A stretch of DNA of 64,000 bases from Chromatiaceae bacterium (GCA_019356535.1 CP037918.1:2264315-2328314); one strand, 5' to 3'; positions 50,250 to 61,848 are shown, numbered from the stretch's first letter. Program-made: numbers and translations. Notes: generated from the letters alone by a model not told the origin.

Positions 50250-52547
50250 TCAGCGCTTCTGCCTGGCGCGCGCAAAGGCCTCGGCCAGTGCTCCGCTCGG
50301 CGCCCGGGACTCGCGCGGCTTTTGCGTACGCCGGGAGGCCTTGCGTTCGCCGCGCGGCGCGCCGTCCTCCTCGCGCCCCGGCTCGTCGGACAGGCGCATC
50401 GACAGGCCAATGCGCCGGCGCTCGGCATCCACGCTCATCACCTTGACCTTCACCACCTCGCCGGCGCGCACTACCTGGCGCGGGTCCTTGACGAAGCGTT
50501 CGCTCATCGCCGAGATGTGCACCAGGCCATCCTGATGCACACCGACATCGACGAAGGCGCCGAAGTTGGTGACATTGCTCACCACGCCCTCGAGCACCAT
50601 GCCCGGCTTCAGGTCCTCGAGCCGCTCTACGCCCTCGGCGAAGCGCGCGGTGCGGAACTCGGGCCGCGGATCGCGCCCTGGCTTCTCCAGCTCGGCCAGG
50701 ATGTCGCGCACCGTGGGCTCACCGAAGCGCGCGTCGGTGAAGGCCGCGGGATCGAGCCCGGAGAGCACCTGACGGTTGCCGATCAGCGCGTCGATGGCCA
50801 GCCCGGTCTGCGCCAGGATGCGCTGCACCACGGGGTAGGCCTCGGGATGTACCGCCGAGGCGTCCAGCGGGTCATCACCGTCGCGGATGCGCAGAAAGCC
50901 CGCCGCCTGCTCGAAGGTCTTCTCGCCCAGACGCGGCACCTCGAGCAACTGGCGCCGGTTGCGAAAGGCGCCGTGTGCGTCGCGGTAGGCGACGATGTTG
51001 GCCGCCACCGTCTCGTTGAGCCCCGCCACCCGCCGCAGCAGCGCCGGCGAGGCGGTGTTCACATCCACACCGACCGCGTTCACGCAGTCCTCGACCACAT
51101 TGTCCAGCGCGCGCGCCAGCTGCACCTGGCTGACATCGTGCTGGTACTGACCCACGCCAATGGCCTTGGGGTCGATCTTCACCAGCTCGGCCAGGGGGTC
51201 TTGCAGACGACGCGCGATGGATACCGCGCCACGCAGCGACACGTCCAGCCCGGGCAGTTCTCGTGCGGCCAGCTCCGAGGCCGAATACACCGAGGCCCCG
51301 GCCTCGCTGACCAGCACCTTGTGCAGGCGCAGTTCCGGGTGGCGCGCGATCAGCTCGCCGGCCAGGCGGTCGGTCTCGCGCGAGGCAGTGCCGTTGCCGA
51401 TGGCGATCAGCTCCACGCCGTGCCGACGCGCCAGCTCCGCCAGCCGCGACAAGGCCTGGTCCCATTGCTTCTGCGGCGGATGCGGATACAGGGTGTCGGT
51501 GGCCAGCACCTTGCCGGTGCCGTCCACCACCGCCACCTTGACCCCGGTACGCAGCCCCGGGTCCAGCCCCAGGGTGGGACGCGGCCCGGCCGGCGCGGCC
51601 AGCAGCAGATCCTTCAGGTTGGAGGCGAACACGCGGATGGCTTCGGTCTCGGCGGCCTCGCGCAGGCGGTTCTTCAGTTCCAGGTCAAGCCGGGTGAGCA
51701 GCTTGACGCGCCAGGCGAAGCGCACACAACCGCGCAGCCAGGCATCGGCCGGCCGCCCCTGGTCGCTCACGCCGAAACGGCGCGCGATCAGGCGTTCGGG
51801 ATGAGTGCTGCCGTCCTCGGCCTCGTCGATACGCAGATCGAGCTGCACGATGCCCTCGTTACGAGCGCGAAACAGGGCCAACGCACGGTGCGAGGGGATG
51901 GCATGGATCGGCTGGGCGAAATCGAAATAATCGGCGAACTTGGCGCCCTCGCGTTCCTTGCCCTCGATGACCTGGCTGGTGAGCTCGGCGTTCTCCCACA
52001 GCCAGTCGCGCACCTCCCCGACCAGTTGCGCATCCTCGGCCCAGTCTTCCATGAGGATCTGGCGCGCACCGTCGAGCACCGCCTGCACATCGGCAAAGCC
52101 GGCTTCGGCGTCGATGAAGGCCTCGGCAGCGGCCTCGGGCGATTGCCCGGGATCTTCGAGCAGACGCTCGGCCAGTGGTGCCAGCCCCGCCTCGCGCGCG
52201 ATCTGCGCCCGGGTCCGCCTTTTCGGCCTGTAGGGCAGATACAGATCCTCGAGCGCGGTGCGGGTCTCGGCGGCAAGGATATCGGCACGCAGTTCCGGGG
52301 TGAGCTTGCCCTGTTCGTCAATGGTGCGCAGCACCATCTCGCGCCGTGCCTCCAGCTCGCGCAGGTAGCCCAAGCGTTCTTCCAGCAGGCGCAACTGGCC
52401 GTCGTCCAGCCCGCCGGTGGCCTCCTTGCGGTAGCGCGCGATGAAAGGCACGGTCGCGCCCTGGTCAAGCAGGGCAATGGCGGCCTCAACCTGGGCCGGG
52501 CGGGCAGCGAGTTCCGCGGCAAGTCTTTCAGGAATGGGGGGTAACAA
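50250..52547 (-). CDS. tex: Transcription accessory protein Tex (S1 RNA-binding)
   Basis: 765 aa. Tex N-terminal domain ([20 protein letters not shown] and [17 protein letters not shown]), YqgF/RuvC-like central part ([20 protein letters not shown]), helix-hairpin-helix segments, and a C-terminal S1 domain ([20 protein letters not shown], then [13 protein letters not shown]). It acts in the cytoplasm with RNA polymerase or RNA. Basic tail ([13 protein letters not shown]) is typical. Standing alone between the Ubi gene and the REP pair. Confidence 0.96.
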   Translation of the reverse strand: MLPPIPERLAAELAARPAQVEAAIALLDQGATVPFIARYRKEATGGLDDGQLRLLEERLGYLRELEARREMVLRTIDEQGKLTPELRADILAAETRTALEDLYLPYRPKRRTRAQIAREAGLAPLAERLLEDPGQSPEAAAEAFIDAEAGFADVQAVLDGARQILMEDWAEDAQLVGEVRDWLWENAELTSQVIEGKEREGAKFADYFDFAQPIHAIPSHRALALFRARNEGIVQLDLRIDEAEDGSTHPERLIARRFGVSDQGRPADAWLRGCVRFAWRVKLLTRLDLELKNRLREAAETEAIRVFASNLKDLLLAAPAGPRPTLGLDPGLRTGVKVAVVDGTGKVLATDTLYPHPPQKQWDQALSRLAELARRHGVELIAIGNGTASRETDRLAGELIARHPELRLHKVLVSEAGASVYSASELAARELPGLDVSLRGAVSIARRLQDPLAELVKIDPKAIGVGQYQHDVSQVQLARALDNVVEDCVNAVGVDVNTASPALLRRVAGLNETVAANIVAYRDAHGAFRNRRQLLEVPRLGEKTFEQAAGFLRIRDGDDPLDASAVHPEAYPVVQRILAQTGLAIDALIGNRQVLSGLDPAAFTDARFGEPTVRDILAELEKPGRDPRPEFRTARFAEGVERLEDLKPGMVLEGVVSNVTNFGAFVDVGVHQDGLVHISAMSERFVKDPRQVVRAGEVVKVKVMSVDAERRRIGLSMRLSDEPGREEDGAPRGERKASRRTQKPRESRAPSGALAEAFARARQKR

Positions 52548-52681
52548 GACTGGCTCCTTGGGATAAAGACCGGTGCTTCGGTCGACACGACGCCGACCGC
52601 CGGCGAATGTTGCACCACTCGACGGCAGACGAAAACCCCCCGCCTGTCCTGAACGGACGCACGCCCATGCCCCCCGCTGGC

Positions 52682-52727
52682 GTGGGTCCGGCCTTAGCCC
52701 GACACGTCGGCCTGAAGGTCGAGCTAC
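52682..52727. repeat. Inverted pair of REP hairpins (BIME-like)
   Basis: GTGGGTCCGGCCTTAGCCCG on plus faces GTAGCTCGACCTTCAGGCCG on minus. The layout and the CTTCAGGCCGAC core match the pair at 28616-28668. It lies about 135 bp upstream of tex. Confidence 0.6.
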
Positions 52728-52859
52728 GGTTCGGCAACGGGCCCGAGTGGTGTGTGGGCGAATTACCGGTGCATTGTCTGTACTTCGTTAAAGGTTCTTC
52801 CTCGATGGCCGAAGAACAGCTCATAAACACAGCGCCGCCGAATGACAACCTCTTGTGAG

Positions 52860-53227
52860 GTAGTGGTGAAGGAAGAATCGCTGGCCGCCGAAGTCAGGAA
52901 AGACGAACCGGCGGTGTTCTTCTGCTCGGTGAAGGACGCAAGCCATTCGCAGGCGAGCAAACGTGTCACACAAGGCACCGTCGGCCAACCTGCTGATCAC
53001 GGATATTACCCAGGCGGTCGAGCAAATCTCTTCCATGAACACTCAAATTGCTACCGCGGTGGAAAAGCAAAGTACGCTCGCCGAGGAAATCAGCCGGTCG
53101 GTAGTGAATATCTCCAGTATCGCAGAAAACACCACAGTTGGCGCCCAGCAGGCGGATGAAGCCAACTCAGCAGGTGAGTCAACTGGCCAACGAACTGCAG
53201 AACCTGACAATACACTTCAAATTGTAG
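52860..53227 (+). pseudogene. Decayed rhodanese-chemoreceptor fusion remnant
   Basis: The first part (LAAEVRKDEPAVFFCSVK) matches [18 protein letters not shown] of the intact rhodanese at 61849-62259. The second, in another frame from about 52985, is the C-terminal tail of a methyl-accepting chemotaxis protein (ITDITQAVEQISSMNTQIA, AEEISRSVVNISSIAENT). A frameshift near 53168 then leads to QQVSQLANELQNLTIHFKL-stop. So a rhodanese-MCP gene pair like the one at 61.8-64 kb has collapsed by deletion and frameshift. Confidence 0.8.
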
Positions 53228-53260
53228 CCTGACCTGACCACTGAAAAAGGAGGGACCATC

Positions 53261-54385
53261 ATGGTCTTTTTCACAAAGAACAAACAGCGGATTTCCCGCC
53301 TGGAGGAGCAGGTTGCCGCACTGGAAGCGGAAAAACAGGAGCTGCAACAGCGGCTGGCAGCAGAATCGGAACGCGCGGATCGCCTATTGGCAGAACAACA
53401 GGCACATCACCGCAAGGCGTGGCTATTGGAGTCGATCTTTTCGGCCCTTGACAGTTTTGGCAACAGCCTGAGCCTGCAGCAAAAGACCCTGGGCGGGATG
53501 GCCCAGAAGCTGCGCGCCGAGAAGAAGGTGGCGATCGAATCTGCCGCCCAATCGGCCACGGCACGGCAGCGCTCTACCAGCATGGTGGATTCCTTGCATG
53601 GCATGGAGTCCTCCATGAACGACACGGTTTCGCATATCGGAGAGCTGAATGAGCGCGCAGATGCCATAGGCAATATCATCAATCTGATCAACGGCATTTC
53701 GGAGCAAACCAACCTGTTGGCCTTGAACGCGGCCATCGAGGCGGCAAGGGCCGGCGAGCAGGGCCGCGGGTTTGCGGTGGTTGCCGACGAAGTGCGCAGC
53801 CTGTCACTCAAGACCAGTGAAGCGACCAAGGAGATCTCCGAGGAGGTAATGCGTATTCAGCAGGGCGCACGCGAGGTGGCCGAGCGTATCAACGAGCTTG
53901 CGAGCAACTCCAGTAGTCTGACCAGCGCAGGAGAGGTGATGGTCGAGGCCATGGGACAGATCATCGATGCCAGCCGACAGATGGAGGAAACCGTCTCCTC
54001 GTCTTCTCTACGCAGCTTCGTCGAGGTGGCAAAAGTGGATCACCTGGTATTCAAGTTCAATATCTACCGCATGGTGGCCGGACAGAAGTCCCCGGAGCTC
54101 GATGGCATCGTGGATCATGCCCTGTGCCGCCTTGGCAAGTGGTACTACAACGGCGAAGGGGTGTCGTGTTTCTCGGCTCTGCCGGGCTATTCCGCGCTGG
54201 AAGAACCCCACAAACAGGTCCATCAGTATGGGCGGGCGGCTGTCGAGGCCTATCAGAACGGCGACTATGAACTGGCCGTGGAGTCGCTGCAACGGATGGA
54301 GGAAGCGAGCATGCAGGTGATCGACAGCCTGGAGAAGATGGCCAGTACGGCCGAGGAAAATCCTCAGGTGCTCTGCCACGCCTGA
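53261..54385 (+). CDS. Cytoplasmic chemoreceptor with CZB zinc-binding domain
   Basis: 374 aa, no membrane span. A coiled coil ([20 protein letters not shown]) opens it, the MCP signalling tip is [20 protein letters not shown] then [17 protein letters not shown] at about residues 145-178, and a C-terminal CZB domain has the Zn ligands in [18 protein letters not shown] and HKQVHQYG (His, Cys, His, His). CZB receptors sense zinc-linked redox or oxidant stress such as hypochlorite in some species. AAAGGAGGG precedes the ATG. It follows the decayed MCP remnant by 33 bp. Confidence 0.93.
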   Translation: MVFFTKNKQRISRLEEQVAALEAEKQELQQRLAAESERADRLLAEQQAHHRKAWLLESIFSALDSFGNSLSLQQKTLGGMAQKLRAEKKVAIESAAQSATARQRSTSMVDSLHGMESSMNDTVSHIGELNERADAIGNIINLINGISEQTNLLALNAAIEAARAGEQGRGFAVVADEVRSLSLKTSEATKEISEEVMRIQQGAREVAERINELASNSSSLTSAGEVMVEAMGQIIDASRQMEETVSSSSLRSFVEVAKVDHLVFKFNIYRMVAGQKSPELDGIVDHALCRLGKWYYNGEGVSCFSALPGYSALEEPHKQVHQYGRAAVEAYQNGDYELAVESLQRMEEASMQVIDSLEKMASTAEENPQVLCHA

Positions 54386-54652
54386 AGTAGCGCATGCGGG
54401 CATCACAGGCGAGTTTCGATCTCGTGAAAGATTTTGGGACTTCCCATTCCCCACAAGATCGTCTCGATCTTCGACAGCCCTTATGGCCCCGGCATCCCTG
54501 CGACCATTGCCTTGCGCTACGCCCCGCTGGTGCGCAGCGCAAGACAACTTCCACAAACGGCCCCTCGCGGACAAGAATCCTCCCCTACTTGAACCATCGT
54601 GCCATCCCCGGCACTCTCAGTGACCGCAAAGCAGGTCAAGCCGGACACACCC

Positions 54653-55444
54653 ATGAGCAACATCCACCCCACAGCCATCGTCGGCGATGCCGCCGACATC
54701 CATCCCTCTGCGCACATCGGCCCCTTCTGCATCATCGAGGACGGCGCGGTGATCGGCCCGGACTGTATACTCGACAGCCAGGTGCGCATCGGCCCCACGG
54801 TACGCCTGGGGCGCGGCAACCGGGCCTGCCACGGCGTGGTACTGGGCGCCGAACCGCAGGACCTGGGCTTCTCCCCCGACAAGGCCCAACCGCTGGTAAT
54901 CGGCGATCACAATCACTTCAAGGAGCACGTCGTGATCAGCTGCGGGGTGAAGGATGAACGGGGCACACGCATCGGCGACCACAACTACTTCATGAACGGC
55001 GCGCACGTGGGCCACGACTGCCTGGTGGGTGACCACAACATTCTCGCCTCCAACGCCACCCTGGCCGGGCACGTCACCCTACACGACCGCTGTTTTCTCT
55101 CGGGGCTGGTGGCAGTACACCAGTTCTGCCGCATCGGCAGCTTCGTGATGGTTGGCGGAGTGAGTGGGGTACGCCAGGACATTCCGCCGTTCAGCATGGC
55201 CAACGGCCAGTATGCGCGTTACGTAGGTCTCAACCTGGTCGGTCTGCGCCGCAACGGCTTCAGCGCGGCGCAGCGCGCCGCCATCAAGCAGGCACACCGG
55301 CTGCTGTTCCACTCGGGCCTGTCGCTGAAATCGGCCATCGAGGCCCTGCGTGAACCGGCCGACGAGAGCACCGAGGTGGCCGAGATCCTGCGCTTTGTCG
55401 AAGGCAGCGAACGTGGCCTGATCGGCACCCGCGAACGTGCCTGA
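54653..55444 (+). CDS. lpxA: UDP-N-acetylglucosamine O-acyltransferase LpxA-like
   Basis: 263 aa from the ATG at 54653, the LpxA length. Hexapeptide beta-helix repeats ([20 protein letters not shown] and onwards), the catalytic-His region [20 protein letters not shown], and the LpxA-specific C-terminal helices ([20 protein letters not shown]) are present. It acylates UDP-GlcNAc in lipid A synthesis. It is not next to lpxD-fabZ-lpxB, its common neighbourhood, so it could be a second copy with another glycan or chain-length role. Confidence 0.88.
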   Translation: MSNIHPTAIVGDAADIHPSAHIGPFCIIEDGAVIGPDCILDSQVRIGPTVRLGRGNRACHGVVLGAEPQDLGFSPDKAQPLVIGDHNHFKEHVVISCGVKDERGTRIGDHNYFMNGAHVGHDCLVGDHNILASNATLAGHVTLHDRCFLSGLVAVHQFCRIGSFVMVGGVSGVRQDIPPFSMANGQYARYVGLNLVGLRRNGFSAAQRAAIKQAHRLLFHSGLSLKSAIEALREPADESTEVAEILRFVEGSERGLIGTRERA

Positions 55445-55489
55445 GACAGGTACAATTCCCGCCATCACCTTGCCTTTAAGGGAGCACCC

Positions 55490-56788
<1,299 letters not shown>

Positions 56789-56790
56789 GC

Positions 56791-57156
56791 ATGGCCATCA
56801 GCAACTGCAACGCCATCGGCGCCCGCCTGCTGCTGGCACTGGCGCTACTGTTCGCCACCTGGGCCCTGCTCAGTCCGCAGCCCCCGCAGCCCCCGGTGTT
56901 CAACCAGATGGACAAACTGTGGCACCTGTTGACCTTCTTCGGGCTCGCACTGCTCAGCGACCTCGCCTGGCCACAGCGCAGCTTCGATGCCAGCAAGTAC
57001 CTGCCACTGGCCCTGTACGGCGGGCTGACCGAAGGGCTGCAATACTTCGTACCCGGCCGCGAGCTCAGTGCTCTCGACCTGCTGGCCGACTTCGCGGGCA
57101 TCGCCACCTACGGGCTGCTCGCGCTGCCCCTGCTGCGCCGCCTGGCCATCCGCTGA
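56791..57156 (+). CDS. VanZ-like family membrane protein
   Basis: 121 aa. Three to four hydrophobic helices, with [20 protein letters not shown] and [20 protein letters not shown] then [15 protein letters not shown], the VanZ-type H..F and E..Q..ps.R..d..D..aN/G pattern. Role in the cell is not established. It starts 2 bp after purD and its stop overlaps the msrA start (TGATG). Confidence 0.8.
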   Translation: MAISNCNAIGARLLLALALLFATWALLSPQPPQPPVFNQMDKLWHLLTFFGLALLSDLAWPQRSFDASKYLPLALYGGLTEGLQYFVPGRELSALDLLADFAGIATYGLLALPLLRRLAIR

Positions 57157-57800
57157 TGGCCGTGCCCATGTTCGGCCACCGCAAGACCGAGATGCCCACC
57201 CCGGAACAGGCCCTGCCGGGACGCGATGCCCCGATGCCGGTAAGCAACCGGCATCACGTCAACGGTCATCCCATCCAGCCCCCCTTCCCCGAGGGATTGT
57301 GTCAGGCGATGTTCGGCATGGGCTGCTTCTGGGGCGCGGAGCGACGCTTCTGGCAACTCGAGGGGGTCTGGAGCACGGCGGTGGGCTATGCCGGCGGCCT
57401 CACCCCCAACCCCACCTACGAGGAAGTCTGCAGCGGGCTGACCGGCCACAATGAAGTGGTGCTGGTGATCTGGGACCCGCAGCGCATCACCTACCTGGAG
57501 CTGCTGCGAACCTTCTGGGAATCGCACGACCCCACCCAAGGCATGCGTCAGGGCAACGACATCGGCACCCAGTACCGTTCAGGCATCTACACCTTCGACA
57601 CCGAGCAGGACACCTTGGCACACGCCAGCCGTGCGGCCTACCAGCGAGCATTGCACCTCGCCGGCAGAGGAGAAATCACTACCGAGATCCTGCCGGCCCC
57701 GACCTTCTACTATGCCGAGGACTACCACCAGCAGTACCTGTCGAAGAACCCACAGGGCTACTGCGGGCTGGGCGGCTGTGGCGTGAGACTGGAGATTTGA
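57156..57800 (+). CDS. msrA: Peptide methionine (S)-S-oxide reductase
   Basis: 214 aa from the ATG overlapping the VanZ stop. The nucleophile Cys is in [15 protein letters not shown], followed by [53 protein letters not shown] and YRSGIY. Recycling Cys residues lie in the C-terminal YCGLGGCGV. It repairs oxidised methionines in the cytoplasm. Confidence 0.97.
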   Translation: MAVPMFGHRKTEMPTPEQALPGRDAPMPVSNRHHVNGHPIQPPFPEGLCQAMFGMGCFWGAERRFWQLEGVWSTAVGYAGGLTPNPTYEEVCSGLTGHNEVVLVIWDPQRITYLELLRTFWESHDPTQGMRQGNDIGTQYRSGIYTFDTEQDTLAHASRAAYQRALHLAGRGEITTEILPAPTFYYAEDYHQQYLSKNPQGYCGLGGCGVRLEI

Positions 57801-57802
57801 GA

Positions 57803-57854
57803 TTCGGCCCGGGGACGGGCCTCCTGCCGGCGGGAGCGGCGTCCTCGCCGCGCG
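57803..57854. repeat. Inverted pair of REP hairpins (BIME-like)
   Basis: TTCGGCCCGGGGACGGGCCT is followed by GGGAGCGGCGTCCTCGCCGC, the same two-hairpin unit as at 31027-31104 with a shorter spacer. It occupies the convergent gap between msrA and hslO. Confidence 0.75.
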
Positions 57855-57867
57855 CCCTCCTCGATTC

Positions 57868-58734
57868 CTAGTGCACCCCCTCCGGGGCGTCGGAAGCCCC
57901 AGGCTGGAACAGGCGAGCCACGTCCACACTGTCGAAACGGTACTGCTGCCCGCAGAACTCGCACGCCACCTCGACCTCGCCCATCTCGTCGAGGATCTGC
58001 GCCAGTTCACCCTCACCCATGGCCTTCAACATTTCGCCGACGCGCTCGCGCGAGCAGTCGCAGCGGAAGGACACCGGCTCGGGTTCGAAAAGACGCACCG
58101 TCTCCTCGTGGAACAATCGATGCAGCAGGGTCTCGACGTCCAGCGACAGCAGTTCCTCGTCACCGAGGGTATCGGCCAGCACCACCACCCGCTGCCAGTT
58201 CTCAGCATCGTCGCCATCCCCCGGCATGCGCTGCAGAAACAGGCCGGCAGCCACTTCCTCATCGGCGGCCAGCCACAGGCGGGTGGGCAGCTGCTCGGAT
58301 TGCTCGAAATAGCGCGCCAGGGCCTCGGCCACACCATGCGCCTCCACCGGCACGATGCCCTGGTAGCGTTCGCCACCGGGCGACTCGGCGGTAAGTACCA
58401 GACGCGCCCCCTCGACCAGGGGTGTCGACTCGTCTGCTGCATCATCGAAACGCGCCACGCCACGCAGGGTGCGGCGGTCGGTGGCCTGCGCCACCAGGGA
58501 ACGGATCACCCCCTCGCCGAGCAACTGCATGACCAGCGAACCCTGGAACTTGATGGTGGTGGACAACAGCGCGACCGCCGCCATGGCCTCGCCCAGCGCG
58601 CGCGACACCGGCGCGGGATAGTCGTGCTTTTCACGGATCGCCCGCCAGCTCGCACCCAGACGCACGAAACCACCCCGCACGCCGAAGGACTCGAACAGGA
58701 AGCGGTACAGATAGTCATTGGCCTTGTCTTTCAT
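57868..58734 (-). CDS. hslO: Redox-regulated chaperone Hsp33
   Basis: 288 aa. FDDAADESTPLVEGARLVLT and RFLFESFGVRGGFVRLG are typical of the N-terminal domain. The zinc switch is visible as CDCSRERV and CEFCGQQY (Cys-X-Cys and Cys-X2-Cys). Oxidation of these Cys activates holdase function during oxidative stress. It is divergent from a 114-aa hypothetical gene by 26 bp. Confidence 0.96.
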   Translation of the reverse strand: MKDKANDYLYRFLFESFGVRGGFVRLGASWRAIREKHDYPAPVSRALGEAMAAVALLSTTIKFQGSLVMQLLGEGVIRSLVAQATDRRTLRGVARFDDAADESTPLVEGARLVLTAESPGGERYQGIVPVEAHGVAEALARYFEQSEQLPTRLWLAADEEVAAGLFLQRMPGDGDDAENWQRVVVLADTLGDEELLSLDVETLLHRLFHEETVRLFEPEPVSFRCDCSRERVGEMLKAMGEGELAQILDEMGEVEVACEFCGQQYRFDSVDVARLFQPGASDAPEGVH

Positions 58735-58760
58735 CTTCGGAGTCCTGCTATGCTCGATCC

Positions 58761-59105
58761 ATGTCCCAGCACCTGCCCGAGACCCTGGCCGCCTGGCCCG
58801 ACGGCGAGCTGATCGCCATCCTGAACGAGGAACTGACCGCCGCCGACCCGGCCTGGCTGGCGCTGGAGCGCCTGCTCGCGCGCGGCACCCACATCGTGGG
58901 CCGGCCGCGCTTCATGATATTGGGCCGCCGGGCCGATGACAAAAGAGTGACCCTGCATCTGGGCGTTTTCTTGCAATCGGTGATCGCCGGTTGCGCCTGC
59001 ACCGACGACCCCACGCCCGCGGATCGCATCGAGGAATACGGCGAGCTGCGTCTGAGCATCGACCGCCACGATGCCCGCGCCGTGATCGAACCCATCGATA
59101 CCTGA
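58761..59105 (+). CDS. Hypothetical protein (114 aa)
   Basis: The reading frame has core-like codon use and a plausible start opposite hslO. It contains LALERLLARGTHIVGRPRFM and RLSIDRHDARAVIEPIDT. No signal peptide, membrane helix or familiar domain is seen. I do not recognise the family. Confidence 0.6.
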   Translation: MSQHLPETLAAWPDGELIAILNEELTAADPAWLALERLLARGTHIVGRPRFMILGRRADDKRVTLHLGVFLQSVIAGCACTDDPTPADRIEEYGELRLSIDRHDARAVIEPIDT

Positions 59106-59172
59106 TGCCATCCGCCCGTGCCCCTCATCGGCCTGCCGTCCGATCCACGAATCCACAACCGTAGATCGCACT

Positions 59173-59811
59173 TCAGATCGATTTGCCGCTGTCCCCGGCG
59201 ATTTCCTGCAAGCCGCGCCACGCGGGGTGGTGCTCGATCAGCGTCAAGGCATGCGCGAGCAGTGTCTTTCCCGGTTCGGTGCGGTGCCAGGTCGAGGCCC
59301 CCGAAGGATGCGGCAGGGGGATGCAATCCACTTCCCGGCCGAAGCAGTCCACCCGGTGCTGCTGGCCGATCACTTCACTCAAACGGTGGAATTCGATGAA
59401 CTGGGCAATCGCCAGCTTGCCGACCGGGATCAGCAGTTGCGGGGCCAGCAGCTCACATTCGCGCTCCAGCCAATGGCGGCACTGACGAATCTCCTGTGGA
59501 GAGGGCACACGATCACCGCCACGGGGCTTCTTGCCTGGGAAACAACGGCACACCGCCGCCATGTACACTCGCTCGCGCACCTGCGCCTCGCCCAGGCCGA
59601 TGCCCGAGAACCACTTGAACAGGGTCTTGCCGGCGGTCCAGGCGAAGGGCCGTTGCAACTTCGGCTCCTTGTCACCCGGCGCCTGGCCGATCAGCAGCAC
59701 CGGCGAGCGCACGGGCTGGCCCACCACCGGCGGCGGCTGCATATCGGGACAGCGACGGCAGGCGCGGAGCTCGGCCTGGTGATGAATCAGGGCTTGCAGG
59801 GTATCGGTCAA
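59173..59811 (-). CDS. Uracil-DNA glycosylase family protein
   Basis: About 212 aa. UDG-superfamily motifs are VLLIGQAPGDKEPKLQRPF (motif 1, GQAPG) and LPLPHPSGASTWHRT (motif 2, HPSG). N-terminal CRRCPDM with later CRCFPGK and CRHWLEREC suggests four Cys for a [4Fe-4S] cluster as in family 4/5-type enzymes. It likely excises uracil or a related base. No ATG fits; a TTG at 59811 gives TDTLQALIHHQAELRACRRC and is used here, with another TTG at 59856 possible. Confidence 0.85.
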   Translation of the reverse strand: MTDTLQALIHHQAELRACRRCPDMQPPPVVGQPVRSPVLLIGQAPGDKEPKLQRPFAWTAGKTLFKWFSGIGLGEAQVRERVYMAAVCRCFPGKKPRGGDRVPSPQEIRQCRHWLERECELLAPQLLIPVGKLAIAQFIEFHRLSEVIGQQHRVDCFGREVDCIPLPHPSGASTWHRTEPGKTLLAHALTLIEHHPAWRGLQEIAGDSGKSI

Positions 59812-59887
59812 GATCGGACACTGGCGCAGGTGAGAGAAAGTGACACTATAAGGCAAGATCCATGACAACCTTAAGAGGAGACTGCCC

Positions 59888-60889
59888 ATGCGCGCCGTGC
59901 AGATGACCGCCGTCGGCGGCCCCGAGGTACTCGAGGCCGTCGAGATCCCCGAGCCCGAGATCACCTCGCCCACCCAGATCAAGGTGCGACTGCGGGGTGC
60001 GGGGGTGAATCCCATCGACACCAAGATCCGTTCGCGCGGCCTGTTCTACGAGGCCGAACCGCCGGCCGTCCTCGGCTGTGACGGCGCCGGCGAAGTGGTC
60101 GAAACTGGCAGCGAGGTCGATCGCTTCACGGTCGGCGACCGCGTCTGGTTCTGTCACGGCGGGCTGGGTCGCGAACCGGGCAACTACGCCGAATACACGG
60201 TAATGGAGCAGGCCGAGGCCGAGCGCATGCCCGAATCGACCGACTTCCACCTCGCCGCAGGTGGCCCGCTGGTGCTGATCACCGCCTGGGAGGCGCTGTT
60301 CGACCAGGCACGGTTGAGCGCCGGCGAAACGGTGCTGATCCAGGCCGGCGCCGGCGGGGTGGGCCATGTCGCCATCCAGCTGGCGAAGACCCGCGGCGCG
60401 CGCGTGCTCGCCACCGCCGGCAGCGAGGAAGGACTGGCCCTGTGCCGCGAACTGGGTGCCGACGCGGTCATCGACTACCGCGCAGGACCGGCGAGCGAAC
60501 AGGTACTGGCCCAGACCGGCGGCCAGGGAGTGGACGTCTGCCTGGAGAGCGTCGGTCCCGATGTCTTCCGCGACAGTATCGCCGCCATGGCGCCTTACGG
60601 TCGGCTGGTCACCCTGCTCGACCCGGGCAATGAGCTCGACCTGTCACAGGCGCGCAGCAAGAACCTGATCATCGCCTTCACCCTGATGCTCACCCCGATG
60701 CTCATGGACCTGCGCGCGCCGCGGCTGCACCACGGCGAGATCCTGCGCGAGTGCGCCGCACTGATCGACAGTGATCGCCTGCACATCCACCTGGCCGACG
60801 TACTGCCACTGGCACAGGCCAGCGAGGCGCACCAACGCATCCAGCAAGGCCATGTGCATGGCAAGCTGGTGCTCGACCCGACGACATGA
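59888..60889 (+). CDS. Quinone oxidoreductase-like MDR-family protein
   Basis: 333 aa. Zinc-independent medium-chain reductase: PTQIKVRLRGAGVNPIDTKI at the N-terminus, and the cofactor motif LIQAGAGGVGHVAIQLAKTR. It probably uses NADPH to reduce quinones or enoyl carbonyls. A GAGGAG site precedes the ATG. Its stop overlaps the TtcA-like gene by 4 bp (ATGA). Divergent from the glycosylase gene. Confidence 0.88.
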   Translation: MRAVQMTAVGGPEVLEAVEIPEPEITSPTQIKVRLRGAGVNPIDTKIRSRGLFYEAEPPAVLGCDGAGEVVETGSEVDRFTVGDRVWFCHGGLGREPGNYAEYTVMEQAEAERMPESTDFHLAAGGPLVLITAWEALFDQARLSAGETVLIQAGAGGVGHVAIQLAKTRGARVLATAGSEEGLALCRELGADAVIDYRAGPASEQVLAQTGGQGVDVCLESVGPDVFRDSIAAMAPYGRLVTLLDPGNELDLSQARSKNLIIAFTLMLTPMLMDLRAPRLHHGEILRECAALIDSDRLHIHLADVLPLAQASEAHQRIQQGHVHGKLVLDPTT

Positions 60890-61641
60890 AGGAGGTGCCC
60901 TGGGCACGGCCGCCGAAGGCCCTGCTGCGCAAGGTCGGTCGCGCCATCGCCGACTACGGGATGATCCGCGAGGGCGACCGCATCCTGCTCGGCGTCTCCG
61001 GCGGCAAGGACTCGCTGTCACTGTTGCAGGTGCTGCTGCACCTGCGCGCGCACGCGCCGGTACGCTTCGAACTGGGGGTCATCACCGTCGATCCCGAGGT
61101 AGAGGGCTTCGACCCCTCCTCGCTGACCGCCTACTACGACCGCCTTGGCGTGCCCTGGCACTACGAGGAGCAGCCCATCATGGAAGATGCGAAACAGCGC
61201 ATGCAGGGCGACTCCTTCTGCGCCTACTGCGCGCGCATGAAGCGCGGCATCATGTACAGCACTTGCCGTAAACACGGCTACAACGTGCTGGCACTGGCCC
61301 AGCACCTGGACGACCTGGCCGAGAGCTTCCTGATGTCGGCCTTCCACCAGGGACGGCTGGGCACCATGAAGGCGCACTATGTGAACGATGCCGGCGACAT
61401 CCGCGTGATCCGCCCGCTGGTCTATGTACGCGAGACCCAGACCGCGGCCTTTGCCACCGACGCCGGCCTGCCCATCATCCCCGACTCCTGCCCCGCGTGC
61501 TTCAGCGCACCTACGCAACGCGCTCACTTCAAGCAACTGCTGGCACGCGAGGAACGCGACAACCCACAGCTGTTCGCCAAGCTGCTCTCGGCCATGCGGC
61601 CGTTGATGGGCGGCCAGCAGACAGACGACGATCCTCGCTAA
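60886..61641 (+). CDS. TtcA-family tRNA thiolation ATPase
   Basis: 251 aa. PP-loop LLGVSGGKDSLSLLQVL, the CxxC pair in DSFCAYCARMKRG and a third Cys in CPACF are the TtcA pattern, in which three Cys bind [4Fe-4S] for s2C32 synthesis in tRNA. It is shorter than E. coli TtcA (311 aa), so it could be a TtcA-like paralogue. The reader should treat the tRNA position as inferred. Confidence 0.85.
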   Translation: MKEVPWARPPKALLRKVGRAIADYGMIREGDRILLGVSGGKDSLSLLQVLLHLRAHAPVRFELGVITVDPEVEGFDPSSLTAYYDRLGVPWHYEEQPIMEDAKQRMQGDSFCAYCARMKRGIMYSTCRKHGYNVLALAQHLDDLAESFLMSAFHQGRLGTMKAHYVNDAGDIRVIRPLVYVRETQTAAFATDAGLPIIPDSCPACFSAPTQRAHFKQLLAREERDNPQLFAKLLSAMRPLMGGQQTDDDPR

Positions 61642-61664
61642 GGAGGCGTTGGAGAAAGCATTCC

Positions 61665-61724
61665 TTCAGCCCAGGGACGGGCTTCCTGCGGCCGGTGTCG
61701 AGGGTAGGAGCGCCCCCGCCACGC
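61665..61724. repeat. Degraded inverted REP pair (BIME-like)
   Basis: TTCAGCCCAGGGACGGGCTT and GGTAGGAGCGCCCCCGCCAC keep the spacing and half of the stems of the units at 31027 and 57803 but carry several changes. It lies between the TtcA-like and rhodanese genes. Confidence 0.5.
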
Positions 61725-61848
61725 ACCAGCCCTCCCTTGACCGGATTTCCCCTAAAGTTTTTCCGGGCTCTCCCGAAACAACCTGCAAGACCGGTCGCCC
61801 AGGATGGGGCAACACTGGCCTTCCATGATCGACCAAAGGAGAAGCTTC

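Noticed and set aside
50322..52544. 740-codon plus-strand frame opposite tex
   Set aside because: Antisense shadow of tex with no recognisable motif.
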